Below are positions 40,990 to 48,882 of a DNA stretch of 64,000 bases, in pieces. The stretch lies in assembly GCA_937927685.1 (NCBI GenBank), contig CALBSC010000010.1, forward strand, positions 21,539 to 85,538, in the 5' to 3' direction. Both the position numbers and the translations under genes were made by a program. The DNA is from an uncultured Burkholderiales bacterium (GTDB lineage Bacteria > Pseudomonadota > Gammaproteobacteria > Burkholderiales > Burkholderiaceae_C). The number at the start of each line of letters is the position of its first letter. Within the stretch, counting starts at the first letter, position 1. Below the pieces are notes generated by a model. It was not told where the DNA came from and made no database searches. It saw only the letters and a list, made by a program, of their open reading frames with translations.

Positions 40990-42003
40990 TCAATCCACCT
41001 TGGCACCCGACTCGCGTACCACCTTGCTCCAGCGGGTGATCTCGGCGTCGATGTGAGCGCCCAGGGCTGCCGGCGTGGAGCCCACCGGTTCGTAGCCACC
41101 GGCCATGATTTGCGCCCGCAGATCGGGCAGGGTGAGCACCGAGGCGATTTCCTTGCTCAAGCGCTCGACGATGGGCGCAGGCGTGCCCGCCGGCGCCAGG
41201 ATGGCGTACCAGCCGTTGATGACAAACCCGGGCATGCCAGCCTCGATCATGGTGGGCACGTCCGGCGAGATGGCGGCGCGCTTTTCACCGGTCACCGCCA
41301 GCGCACGCAGGCGGCCGGACTTGATGTGCGGCCACGAGGTGGAGATGCTGTCAAAGGTGAGGTCGATCTCGCCCGCGAGCATGGCGTTGACCACCCCCGC
41401 GCTCCCCTTGTAGGGCACGTGCGTCATCTTGATGCCAGCCTGGGTGCTGAAAAACTCCGCCGCCAGGTGGCCTGTGTTGCCGTTGCCTGCTGAACCAAAA
41501 GTGAGCTTGCCCGGCGCCGCCTTGGCCGCGGCAATCAACTCGGGAATGGTGTTGGCCTTGAGCGCACTGCTGGCGGCCACGATCATTGGCAGGTTGGCGA
41601 CCAGCGACACGGGCGCAAAGTCCTTGCGGGTGTCATAGGGCAGCTTGGGGTAGAGACTGGCATTGATGGCGTGCGCCGCCAGCACCAGAATGAGGGTGTG
41701 ACCATCGGGCTTGGACCTCGCCAGCGCCTGGGACGCCACCGTGCCACCTGCGCCCGCCTTGTAGTCCAGCGTGACGCTTTGGCCCAGCCGCTCTTGCAGT
41801 TTCAGGGCGAGGGGACGACCCAGCAGGTCGGCGCTGCCGCCGGGCGGGTAGGGGATGATGAGTTGAATGGGACGGTCGGGCCAACCCGGCGTGGCCGCGG
41901 GGGCCGACGTGGTTTGCGCGCCCAACGGGGTGCTTGCCACAGCGGTGAAGGCCAACAGGGCGGCCCATCCCAGGGAGCGGCGAGTCAATCGGTTCAGTGT
42001 CAT
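40990..42003 (-). CDS. Bug-family (TctC-like) periplasmic solute receptor 4
   Basis: A 337-residue receptor with a signal peptide (MTLNRLTRRSLGWAALLAFT, cleaved after LGAQ). Hallmarks are RPIQLIIPYPPGGSADLLGRPLA, LDYKAGAGGTVASQALARSKPDGHTL, GSAGNGNTGHLAAEFF and THVPYKGSAGVVNAMLAGEIDLTFD. GAGGAAG precedes the ATG at 42003. It converges on receptor 3 and is divergent from the BMP-family gene. It is not clearly tied to any enzyme gene. The 288 bp upstream to 42292 hold no gene that I can see. Confidence 0.87.
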   Translation of the reverse strand: MTLNRLTRRSLGWAALLAFTAVASTPLGAQTTSAPAATPGWPDRPIQLIIPYPPGGSADLLGRPLALKLQERLGQSVTLDYKAGAGGTVASQALARSKPDGHTLILVLAAHAINASLYPKLPYDTRKDFAPVSLVANLPMIVAASSALKANTIPELIAAAKAAPGKLTFGSAGNGNTGHLAAEFFSTQAGIKMTHVPYKGSAGVVNAMLAGEIDLTFDSISTSWPHIKSGRLRALAVTGEKRAAISPDVPTMIEAGMPGFVINGWYAILAPAGTPAPIVERLSKEIASVLTLPDLRAQIMAGGYEPVGSTPAALGAHIDAEITRWSKVVRESGAKVD

Positions 42004-42291
42004 CGGTGTCTTCCTCGTTGTATTCACGGCCATGGCCGACCGGATCTGTCGACGGCATGATAGGGTAAAACGCTGCCGCGTACAGCACGCTCACAGACCA
42101 TGCAACGGTCGCATGAAGATCCGGTTCCCAGCGCGAGCTGCATGCGCCCTGCAGGCGCTCTACACGCGATCTGCAAGGACCTTCACAGAGGTCGTTGACC
42201 ACCGACGTGTAAAATTCGAACACGCACCCCGCTTCAATGCGCTGTGCCACTTCAGCCGTTTGCTCCCGTCGGAGCCATGTAGAGGACACCC

Positions 42292-43422
42292 ATGTATAAA
42301 AACCTCAAGGCCTGGTCACGGGCCTTTTTTATTGCCCTGGCGGGCCCGTTGCTGTTCAGCAGTCCGCTCGCGACCGCAGAGGCACCCCCCCTTCAAGTCG
42401 GATTCGTGTACGTCACGCCCCTGGTGCCATCGGGCTGGGTGGCGCAGCATGACGCGGGGCGACGCGCGATCGAGTCGGCCCTCAACACCCCGCAAGCCAA
42501 ACGACGCGTGGTCACCCGCTACGTGGAGAACGTGGCCGAAGGCGCGGACGCCGAGCGCGTCATTCGCGACATGGCGCGCGAGGGCGTGGACCTCATCATC
42601 ACGCCAAGCTTTGGGTACATGGAGCCCACGCTCAAGGTGGCGGCCGAGTTTCCGCAGGTGCGCTTCGAGTCCATCACGGGCTACAAGCGCGCACCCAATG
42701 TGGCCACGGCCAACGCGCGTTATTACGAGGGGCGTTATCTCGCCGGGGTGGCGGCCGGGCGGGTGAGTCAGTCGCACATCGCCGGGTATGTGGCGGGCTT
42801 TCCCATTCCGGAAGTGTTGCAAGGCATCAATGCGTTCACCCTGGGCATGCGCTCGGTGCGACCCGACGCGCAGGTCAAGGTGATCTGGCTCAACGCCTGG
42901 TTCGACCCGGCGCGTGAGCGTGAGGCCGCCATGACCCTCATGAACCAGCAGGCAGATGTGCTGGCATTTCACACCGGCTCCAACGCCGTGATGGTGGCGG
43001 CCCAGGAGCGCGGTCGCTGGGCGGTGGCCTACCACTCGGACATGCGCGATGTGGGGCCGCAGGCGCAACTGCTGGCGGTGACGCACCACTGGGGCGACTA
43101 CTACACCCGGCGGGTGCGTGAGTTGATGCAGGGACAGTGGACCTCTGGCGATGTGTGGGGCGGGGTGCGTGAGGGCATGGTCCAGGTGCAGGGGTTCGGC
43201 CCGGCGGTCTCGGCCACCGTGCGCCGCGAAGTGCTCAGCCGACGTGACGAGATCGCGGCGGGCCGTCTGCACCCCTTTCGTGGTCCGCTGGTGGACCAGG
43301 ACGGCCACACGGTGCTGACAGCCGGGGAGGTGCTGCCGGATGCGCGCATCCTGGCCATGGATTTCCTGGTGGCGGGAGTGTCTCCGCGCCTGCCCAGACC
43401 GGGTGCACCGCGCAACCCCTAA
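42292..43422 (+). CDS. BMP-family (PnrA-like) ABC substrate-binding protein
   Basis: A 376-residue periplasmic protein of the BMP/PnrA group, which bind nucleosides or other small solutes. A signal peptide spans about residues 1-30 (AFFIALAGPLLFSSPLATAEA). The mature part starts LQVGFVYVTPLVPSGWVAQHDAGRRAIE, then LIITPSFGYMEPTLKVAAEFP, YYEGRYLAGVAAGRVSQS and LAFHTGSNAVMVAAQERG. No BMP-type ATPase or permease gene is adjacent. dcd begins ten bases after the stop, an unusual pairing that could reflect a nucleoside link. A terminator-like hairpin lies in the first codons. Confidence 0.83.
   Translation: MYKNLKAWSRAFFIALAGPLLFSSPLATAEAPPLQVGFVYVTPLVPSGWVAQHDAGRRAIESALNTPQAKRRVVTRYVENVAEGADAERVIRDMAREGVDLIITPSFGYMEPTLKVAAEFPQVRFESITGYKRAPNVATANARYYEGRYLAGVAAGRVSQSHIAGYVAGFPIPEVLQGINAFTLGMRSVRPDAQVKVIWLNAWFDPAREREAAMTLMNQQADVLAFHTGSNAVMVAAQERGRWAVAYHSDMRDVGPQAQLLAVTHHWGDYYTRRVRELMQGQWTSGDVWGGVREGMVQVQGFGPAVSATVRREVLSRRDEIAAGRLHPFRGPLVDQDGHTVLTAGEVLPDARILAMDFLVAGVSPRLPRPGAPRNP
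42307..42330 (+). terminator. Terminator-like hairpin inside the start of the BMP gene
   Basis: AAGGCC (42307-42312) can pair with GGCCTT (42321-42326), closing an eight-base loop and running into TTTTTT to 42330. This is the form of a short intrinsic terminator, but it lies at codons 6-13 of the BMP gene. It may attenuate transcription into the BMP-dcd unit, or it may be a coincidence of the signal-peptide codons. Confidence 0.35.
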
Positions 43423-43431
43423 AATCCCGCC

Positions 43432-43998
43432 ATGAGCATCAAATCCGACAAGTGGATCCGCCGCATGGCCGAACAGCACGGCATGATCGAGCCGTTTGAG
43501 CCTGGCCAGATCCGCCAGCGCGATGGCAACAAGATCGTCAGCTACGGCACCAGCAGCTATGGCTACGACATCCGCTGCGCCCCGGAGTTCAAGGTGTTCA
43601 CCAACATCTTCAGCACGGTGGTGGACCCCAAGAATTTCGACGAGCGCAGCTTTGTCGACATCGAGTCGGACGTCTGCATCATCCCGCCCAACAGCTTTGC
43701 GCTGGCCCGCACCATGGAGTACTTTCGTATTCCCCGCAACGTGCTGACCATCTGCCTGGGCAAAAGCACCTATGCCCGCTGCGGCATCATCGTCAACGTG
43801 ACCCCCTTCGAGCCCGAGTGGGAAGGCTATGTGACGCTCGAGTTCAGCAACACCACGCCCCTGCCGGCCAAGATCTATGCGGGGGAGGGCTGCGCCCAGG
43901 TGCTGTTCTTCGAGAGTGACGAGGTGTGCGAAACCAGCTACAAGGACCGCGGCGGCAAGTACCAGGGCCAGGTGGGTGTGACCCTGCCCAAAACCTGA
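43432..43998 (+). CDS. dcd: dCTP deaminase
   Basis: A 188-residue trimeric enzyme that deaminates dCTP to dUTP for dTTP synthesis. The family core is SYGYDIRCAPEFKVF, IPPNSFALARTMEYFRIPRNVL, CLGKSTYARCGIIVNVTPFEPEWEGYVTLE and AGEGCAQVLFFE. GKSTYARCG and the E in VTPFEPEWEG form the active site. It is full length for the family and lies ten bases after the BMP gene. Confidence 0.96.
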   Translation: MSIKSDKWIRRMAEQHGMIEPFEPGQIRQRDGNKIVSYGTSSYGYDIRCAPEFKVFTNIFSTVVDPKNFDERSFVDIESDVCIIPPNSFALARTMEYFRIPRNVLTICLGKSTYARCGIIVNVTPFEPEWEGYVTLEFSNTTPLPAKIYAGEGCAQVLFFESDEVCETSYKDRGGKYQGQVGVTLPKT

Positions 43999-44031
43999 CC
44001 GGAACGACGCCCAGCGCTCTGCGACAGGCTA

Positions 44032-44097
44032 TCTACAGGCCGCCCATAGGCAACCCATAGGCCACAAATAGGCCACACATAGGCCACCCATAGGCCA
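44032..44097. repeat. Degenerate tandem array of an 11-bp unit upstream of the helicase gene
   Basis: Five adjacent 11-bp units fit CCCATAGGCCA: CCCATAGGCAA, CCCATAGGCCA, CAAATAGGCCA, CACATAGGCCA, CCCATAGGCCA (44043-44097). A more diverged unit TCTACAGGCCG precedes them. The array lies between dcd and the RhlE-like gene, 77 bp before the helicase start, and so could lie in its 5' untranslated or promoter region. Confidence 0.9.
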
Positions 44098-44173
44098 CCC
44101 GTCGCACCAATTCGCACGCTCTGAGGGGTCCCCCACCCTGATGTCAGGCAGGGATGCGACAATACGCCCTGAC

Positions 44174-45631
44174 ATGAGTTCTTTTTCCAATTTGCAGCTG
44201 GCACCTTCGCTGGCACGTGCCGTGGCCGAAATGGGCTACGAGTCGATGACCCCCATTCAGGCCCAGGCCATCCCCGTGGTGCTCGCGGGGCAGGATGTGA
44301 TGGGCGCCGCCCAGACCGGCACCGGTAAAACCGCCGCGTTCTCCTTGCCGCTGCTGCAGCGCATGCTGCGCCACGAAAACAGCTCCACCTCGCCCGCCCG
44401 CCACCCGGTGCGCGCCCTGGTGCTGCTGCCCACCCGCGAGCTCGCCGACCAGGTGGCCCAGCAAATCAAGCTCTACGCCAAGTACACCCAGCTGCGCAGC
44501 ACCGTGGTGTTTGGCGGCATGGACATGAAGCCCCAGACGCTGGAGCTCAAACGGGGCGTTGAGGTGCTGGTGGCTACGCCAGGCCGACTGCTCGATCACA
44601 TCGAGGCCAAGAACGCGGTGCTCAACCAGGTCGAGTACGTGGTGCTCGACGAAGCCGACCGCATGCTCGACATCGGCTTCCTGCCCGACTTGCAGCGCAT
44701 CCTGAGCTACCTGCCCAAGCAGCGCACCACGCTGTTGTTCTCGGCCACCTTCTCACCCGAGATCAAGCGCTTGGCCGGCAGCTACCTGCAAGACCCGGTG
44801 ACCATCGAGGTGGCGCGTCCGAACGAGACGGCGTCCACGGTGGCGCAACATTTCTACAGCGTGAGTGACGACGACAAGCGTCGTGCCCTGCGACAGGTGC
44901 TCAACAACAATGGCCTCAAGCAAGCCTTTGTGTTCGTCAACAGCAAACTGGGTTGCGCCCGTCTGGCGCGCTCGCTGGAGCGCGATGGCCTGAAGACCGC
45001 CGCCCTGCACGGCGACAAGAGCCAGGACGAACGCCTCAAGGCGCTGGACGCCTTCAAGCGTGGTGAGGTGGACCTGCTGGTGTGCACCGATGTCGCCGCC
45101 CGCGGCCTGGACATCAAGGATGTGCCGGCCGTGTTCAACTTTGACGTGCCCTTCAACGCCGAGGATTACGTGCACCGCATTGGCCGCACCGGTCGTGCTG
45201 GCGCGTCCGGCCTGGCCGCTACCTTTGTGTCGGGCAGCGATCAACGCCTCATCAGCGATATCGAAAAACTCATCAAGAAGAAGATCGAGCTCGAAGCCGT
45301 CGAATTTGAAGACGAGCGTCCGCGCGGCCGTTTCAACTCGGGACGCCGTGCCTGGGCCGAGGACGATCCGCGTGATGTGGCGGAGTCATCCTCCTCGTCG
45401 TCAGCTTCCCGCGATTCGGGTGGTCGTGGGGGTCGCGGTCGTCCTGCCGCGCCACCGGCAGACCCGTTCTTCAACAAGCCCTACGAGCCCCCCGTGCGCG
45501 CCGAGGATACGCCCGCCGCATCCTGGGAAGCCGCACAGTCCAAGTCCTTGCGCAGCGTGTCGGCCAACATCAAAACCAAACGCAAGGTGGCGGCGTTGTT
45601 CAAATCGGACGAACCCGTCGGACACGACTGA
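44174..45631 (+). CDS. rhlE: DEAD-box RNA helicase, RhlE-like
   Basis: A 485-residue ATP-dependent RNA helicase. Motifs in order are Q-motif TPIQAQAIP, I AQTGTGKT, Ia PTRELADQ, GG, Ib TPGRLLD, II VLDEADRMLDIGF, III FSATF, IV FVFVNSKLGC, V CTDVAARGLDI and VI HRIGRTGRAG. After about residue 380 it has a low-complexity tail with serine runs and RDSGGRGGRGRP, typical of RhlE proteins acting in ribosome assembly and cold response. The ATG at 44174 starts the conserved SSFSNLQLAPSL; an ATG at 44141 adds 11 residues. Confidence 0.92.
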   Translation: MSSFSNLQLAPSLARAVAEMGYESMTPIQAQAIPVVLAGQDVMGAAQTGTGKTAAFSLPLLQRMLRHENSSTSPARHPVRALVLLPTRELADQVAQQIKLYAKYTQLRSTVVFGGMDMKPQTLELKRGVEVLVATPGRLLDHIEAKNAVLNQVEYVVLDEADRMLDIGFLPDLQRILSYLPKQRTTLLFSATFSPEIKRLAGSYLQDPVTIEVARPNETASTVAQHFYSVSDDDKRRALRQVLNNNGLKQAFVFVNSKLGCARLARSLERDGLKTAALHGDKSQDERLKALDAFKRGEVDLLVCTDVAARGLDIKDVPAVFNFDVPFNAEDYVHRIGRTGRAGASGLAATFVSGSDQRLISDIEKLIKKKIELEAVEFEDERPRGRFNSGRRAWAEDDPRDVAESSSSSSASRDSGGRGGRGRPAAPPADPFFNKPYEPPVRAEDTPAASWEAAQSKSLRSVSANIKTKRKVAALFKSDEPVGHD

Positions 45632-45663
45632 GCCCCAGGCGGCTGAAGCCCGCCTCTGCGGCG

Positions 45664-46476
45664 TCAGACACTCGCAGGCACCGACACCGTGCGTCCCGGG
45701 CCCTGGGGCTCCAGGGCCCAGGCGGTGAGCTTGCCGCCCCACACGCAACCCGTATCCAGACACTTCACATCCGGTCGGGTCAGGCCCCCCAGGGTGGACC
45801 AGTGCCCGAACACCACGCGCACCTGGCGCGTCTGCCGCCGTGGCACATCAAACCAGGGCAGGTGGCCGGCCGGTGCATCGCCCAAGCCTTCCTTGGCCAT
45901 GAAGTCCATGCGTCCCTCGGGTGTGCAAAAGCGCAAGCGGGTGAGGCCGTTGACGATGACGCGCCAGCGGTCGGGACCCAGCAAGTCATCCCGCCACTGG
46001 TCGGGCTGGTTGCCGTACATATGCTGAAAAAATTCTTCGGCCTGCGGGCCCTGCAACACGGCTTCCACCTCGCCCGCCAGTGCCAGCGTTTGTGCGGGAC
46101 TCCACTGGGGCAAGACACCCGCGTGCACCATCAGGCAGTCGTCCTGCTGCAAGGCCAGTGACTGCTGCTGCAGCCAGTGCATCAAGTCGTGGCGGTCCGG
46201 CGCCTGCAACACGTCTTGCACCGTGTCGCCGCGTTTAAGCGGTGCGAGACCACGGTGCAAGGCTAGCAGGTGCAGGTCGTGGTTGCCCAGCAGGCAACGT
46301 GCGCTGGCGCCCAGGTCACGCAGACGGCGCAGCACCCCCACGTTGTCGGGGCCGCGGTTGACCAGGTCGCCCAGCAAAAAGAGCTGGTCGCGGCTGGGGG
46401 AGAAGTCCAGCGCCGTCAACAACCGTGTGAAGGCCTCGTGACAACCCTGCACATCGCCAATCAAGTAAAGTGCCAT
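45664..46476 (-). CDS. apaH: Symmetrical diadenosine tetraphosphatase
   Basis: A 270-residue metallophosphoesterase that splits Ap4A to two ADP and can remove Np4 caps from RNA. Metal ligands are in LIGDVQGCHEAF, FLLGDLVNRGPDN, CLLGNHDLHLLAL, VHAGVLPQWS and FGHWSTLGGL, with the closing LDTGCVWGGKLTAW typical of ApaH. It is divergent from the CNNM gene, whose start lies 38 bp away. Full length. Confidence 0.94.
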   Translation of the reverse strand: MALYLIGDVQGCHEAFTRLLTALDFSPSRDQLFLLGDLVNRGPDNVGVLRRLRDLGASARCLLGNHDLHLLALHRGLAPLKRGDTVQDVLQAPDRHDLMHWLQQQSLALQQDDCLMVHAGVLPQWSPAQTLALAGEVEAVLQGPQAEEFFQHMYGNQPDQWRDDLLGPDRWRVIVNGLTRLRFCTPEGRMDFMAKEGLGDAPAGHLPWFDVPRRQTRQVRVVFGHWSTLGGLTRPDVKCLDTGCVWGGKLTAWALEPQGPGRTVSVPASV

Positions 46477-46514
46477 ACCGGCATTGTCCGGTATTCAACC
46501 CCCTGTCTGACACC

Positions 46515-47849
46515 ATGGATTTTGTTTTCATCGCCGTTCTGATCCTGCTCAACGGGCTCTTTGCCATGTCTGAGATGGCGGTGTCGTCGAGCCGCAAGGT
46601 GCGGCTGCTCGCCTTGCAGGAGGCCGGTGAGCATGGGGCCGATCTGGCCCTGCAACTGCTGGCGCGACCAACCCAGTTCCTGTCGACCGTCCAGATCGGC
46701 ATCACCTCCATCGGCGTGCTCAACGGCATCGTGGGGGAGGCCGCGTTCAGTGAATCCGTGTCGCGCTGGCTGGTGTCGGCCGGCCTGTCCGCCACCGTGG
46801 CCACCTTCGCCGCCACCGCCAGCGTGGTCACGCTCATCACCTTGTTGACCATCGTCTTTGGCGAGCTGGTGCCCAAGCGCATCGCGCAGCTCTACCCGGA
46901 GACCATCGCGCGCCACACGGCGCCGCTCATGCGCCTGCTGGGGGTGGTGGCGCGTCCCTTCATAGCTTTGCTCTCGGCCAGCACGGCCGGGGTGTTGCAC
47001 CTCATGCGGATGGACACGCGTCGCCAGGACTCGGTCACCGAGGAGGAGATCAGCGCCAGTCTGTCTGAGGGGGTGCACGCCGGGCTCATCGAGCATCAGG
47101 AACACCAGATGGTGAAGAATGTGTTCCACCTCGACGACCGACCGCTCACCTCGCTCATGGTGCCGCGCTCGGACATCGACTGGCTGTCGGCCAAGGCCAC
47201 GGTGCAGGAAGCCCTGGAGCAGGTGCGACAAGGCGCGGCGCACTCGTGGTACCCAGTGTGCCGGGGCGGGCTCGACGATGTGGTGGGGCTGGTGAGTCTG
47301 GCGGAACTGACCCAGCACACCGCGGGCGATCAGTTGCTGGAGACCTTGATGGTGCCTGCGGCGTTTGCGCCTGAAACCCTGAGCGGCCTGGACCTGCTGG
47401 AGCAGTTCCGTCGTCCGGCCAGACGCACCCAGCGCTCGGCCCAGAGCGGGCGCATGGTGATGGTGGTCGACGAGTACGGCGTGGTGCAGGGGCTCATGAC
47501 CCCGCGCGATCTGCTCGAAGCCATCACCGGTGAATGGCTGGACCACGCCAGCGTGCAAGACAGCTGGGCGACACCGCGTGGCGATGGCAGCTGGCTACTC
47601 GATGGGGCCATGCCAGTGGTGGAACTCAAGACACGCATGGGCTTGAGCGAGTCCTTGCCCGGCGAGGACCGGGGTCTGTACAACACGCTGGCCGGGCTCA
47701 TCATGTCGGTGAGTGGCAAAGTGCCCTCCACCGGGGCGCGTGTACAGGTGCAGGGCTGGGAGTTTGAAGTGGTCGACCTGGATGGTCGCCGCATCGACAA
47801 GGTGCTGGCCAAGCCGCTGGCCCAACCCGAGCCCCAGCCAGCGAGCTGA
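46515..47849 (+). CDS. CNNM/CorC-family membrane protein (hemolysin-family)
   Basis: A 444-residue inner-membrane protein. Residues about 1-190 form the DUF21/CNNM domain with three to four helices (FVFIAVLILLNGLFAMSEMAVSSSR, FLSTVQIGITSIGVLNGIVGE, TLLTIVFGELVPKRIA). Two CBS motifs follow (LMVPRSDIDWLSAKATVQE; MVVDEYGVVQGLMTPRDLLEAI), then a CorC_HlyC C-terminal domain (RGDGSWLLDGAMPVVELKTRM). Relatives act in magnesium or polyamine efflux; the exact ion here is uncertain. The ATG at 46515 starts the first helix. Confidence 0.9.
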   Translation: MDFVFIAVLILLNGLFAMSEMAVSSSRKVRLLALQEAGEHGADLALQLLARPTQFLSTVQIGITSIGVLNGIVGEAAFSESVSRWLVSAGLSATVATFAATASVVTLITLLTIVFGELVPKRIAQLYPETIARHTAPLMRLLGVVARPFIALLSASTAGVLHLMRMDTRRQDSVTEEEISASLSEGVHAGLIEHQEHQMVKNVFHLDDRPLTSLMVPRSDIDWLSAKATVQEALEQVRQGAAHSWYPVCRGGLDDVVGLVSLAELTQHTAGDQLLETLMVPAAFAPETLSGLDLLEQFRRPARRTQRSAQSGRMVMVVDEYGVVQGLMTPRDLLEAITGEWLDHASVQDSWATPRGDGSWLLDGAMPVVELKTRMGLSESLPGEDRGLYNTLAGLIMSVSGKVPSTGARVQVQGWEFEVVDLDGRRIDKVLAKPLAQPEPQPAS

Positions 47850-47965
47850 TCAGACCTTCAAGGGGGAGATCGCCCGGGGGGCTGCGCAGGCACACCCAGG
47901 CTGTGCTCAGGGGCACACCGCAGCCACTCGTCAGGCGGTCCTGCGGTGCCCACCCAAGCCGTCCT

Positions 47966-48868
47966 TCAGGGACGCGTCATCACGAAGTCGTAGTTCAGCG
48001 TGTAGAAGTCTTCCTTCATCACCTTGCCGTCCGGGGCGGTGCCCGGCTGTTGGCGCACGAAGTCGGCGATCAGAGACGGGCGCACGCCAAACACTGCATC
48101 ACCATCGAGGTTCTTGCTGTTGCGGTCGAAGATGTGCGTGACCAGCGGGCGGAAGCCGTCGGCCTGGATGCGGTAGTGCAGGTGAGCCGGACGCATGGTG
48201 CGACCGGTGGTGGCACGCAGCATGATCTGGGCGGTGCCGTCCGTCGGAATGGGGTAGTCCACCGGCAGAATCGACCAGAAGTGGTAGCGACCTTCAGCGT
48301 CCGCGTGCAACACGGCGCGGGCCCAGGGGCCGTTGGTTTCCAGGTCGGTCTGCACGTCGTACAGGCCACGGTCGTCCGAGTGCCACACGTCAATGATGGC
48401 GTGGGGGATGGGGCGACCCTCGGTGTCCAGAATGCGGCCCTGGGCGTGCATGGGCGTGCCGGCAGCGCCTGCGCTGATGTCGGCACCCAGCGGGAATTCG
48501 GGCGCATTCTCCAGCAGGAAGGGGCCCACCAGCGTGGGTTCTGTGGCGTGGGCCGGACGGGGGTAGTCTTGCGTCACGGTGAGCATGGACAGGCCCAGCG
48601 CATCCGAGAAGATCATGAACTCGTTGCGGCCCGGCCCGCAAAACTTGCCGGTTTCCTCAAAGAGTTGCATGGCATACGCCCACTCGCTGGCCGAGAGTTT
48701 CACCTCTTTGGCAAAGCTGTGGATGTGCTTGATCAGCGACAGCATGATCTCGCGCAGACGCGGATCGGGCGTGTTCTCGTAGCGCTTGAGCACCTCGTCG
48801 GTGATCAGGTCGGTGGCGTCGTACAGATTCTCGATCGTGTGCGCGTTCTTGTGGTCAGGGGCGTTCAT
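47966..48868 (-). CDS. Intradiol ring-cleavage dioxygenase (hydroxyquinol/catechol 1,2-dioxygenase-like)
   Basis: A 300-residue non-heme Fe(III) dioxygenase. The four iron ligands are Y170 (WHSDDRGLYDVQ), Y205 (ILPVDYPIPTDG), H229 and H231 (MRPAHLHYRI), with the spacing of catechol 1,2-dioxygenases. The N-terminal helical dimer domain (about residues 10-100) is present, which excludes the protocatechuate type. The ending LDGDAVFGVRPSLIADF is closest to hydroxyquinol 1,2-dioxygenases. The ATG at 48868 was chosen because it starts the conserved helical domain. It lies 14 bp downstream of the acyl-CoA synthetase gene. Confidence 0.87.
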   Translation of the reverse strand: MNAPDHKNAHTIENLYDATDLITDEVLKRYENTPDPRLREIMLSLIKHIHSFAKEVKLSASEWAYAMQLFEETGKFCGPGRNEFMIFSDALGLSMLTVTQDYPRPAHATEPTLVGPFLLENAPEFPLGADISAGAAGTPMHAQGRILDTEGRPIPHAIIDVWHSDDRGLYDVQTDLETNGPWARAVLHADAEGRYHFWSILPVDYPIPTDGTAQIMLRATTGRTMRPAHLHYRIQADGFRPLVTHIFDRNSKNLDGDAVFGVRPSLIADFVRQQPGTAPDGKVMKEDFYTLNYDFVMTRP

Positions 48869-48882
48869 CGTGTCTGTCTTCC

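Noticed and set aside
45637..45655. Short hairpin AGGCGG/CCGCCT after the RhlE-like gene as terminator
   Set aside because: The stem is only six pairs and no T-run follows; support is too weak to list.
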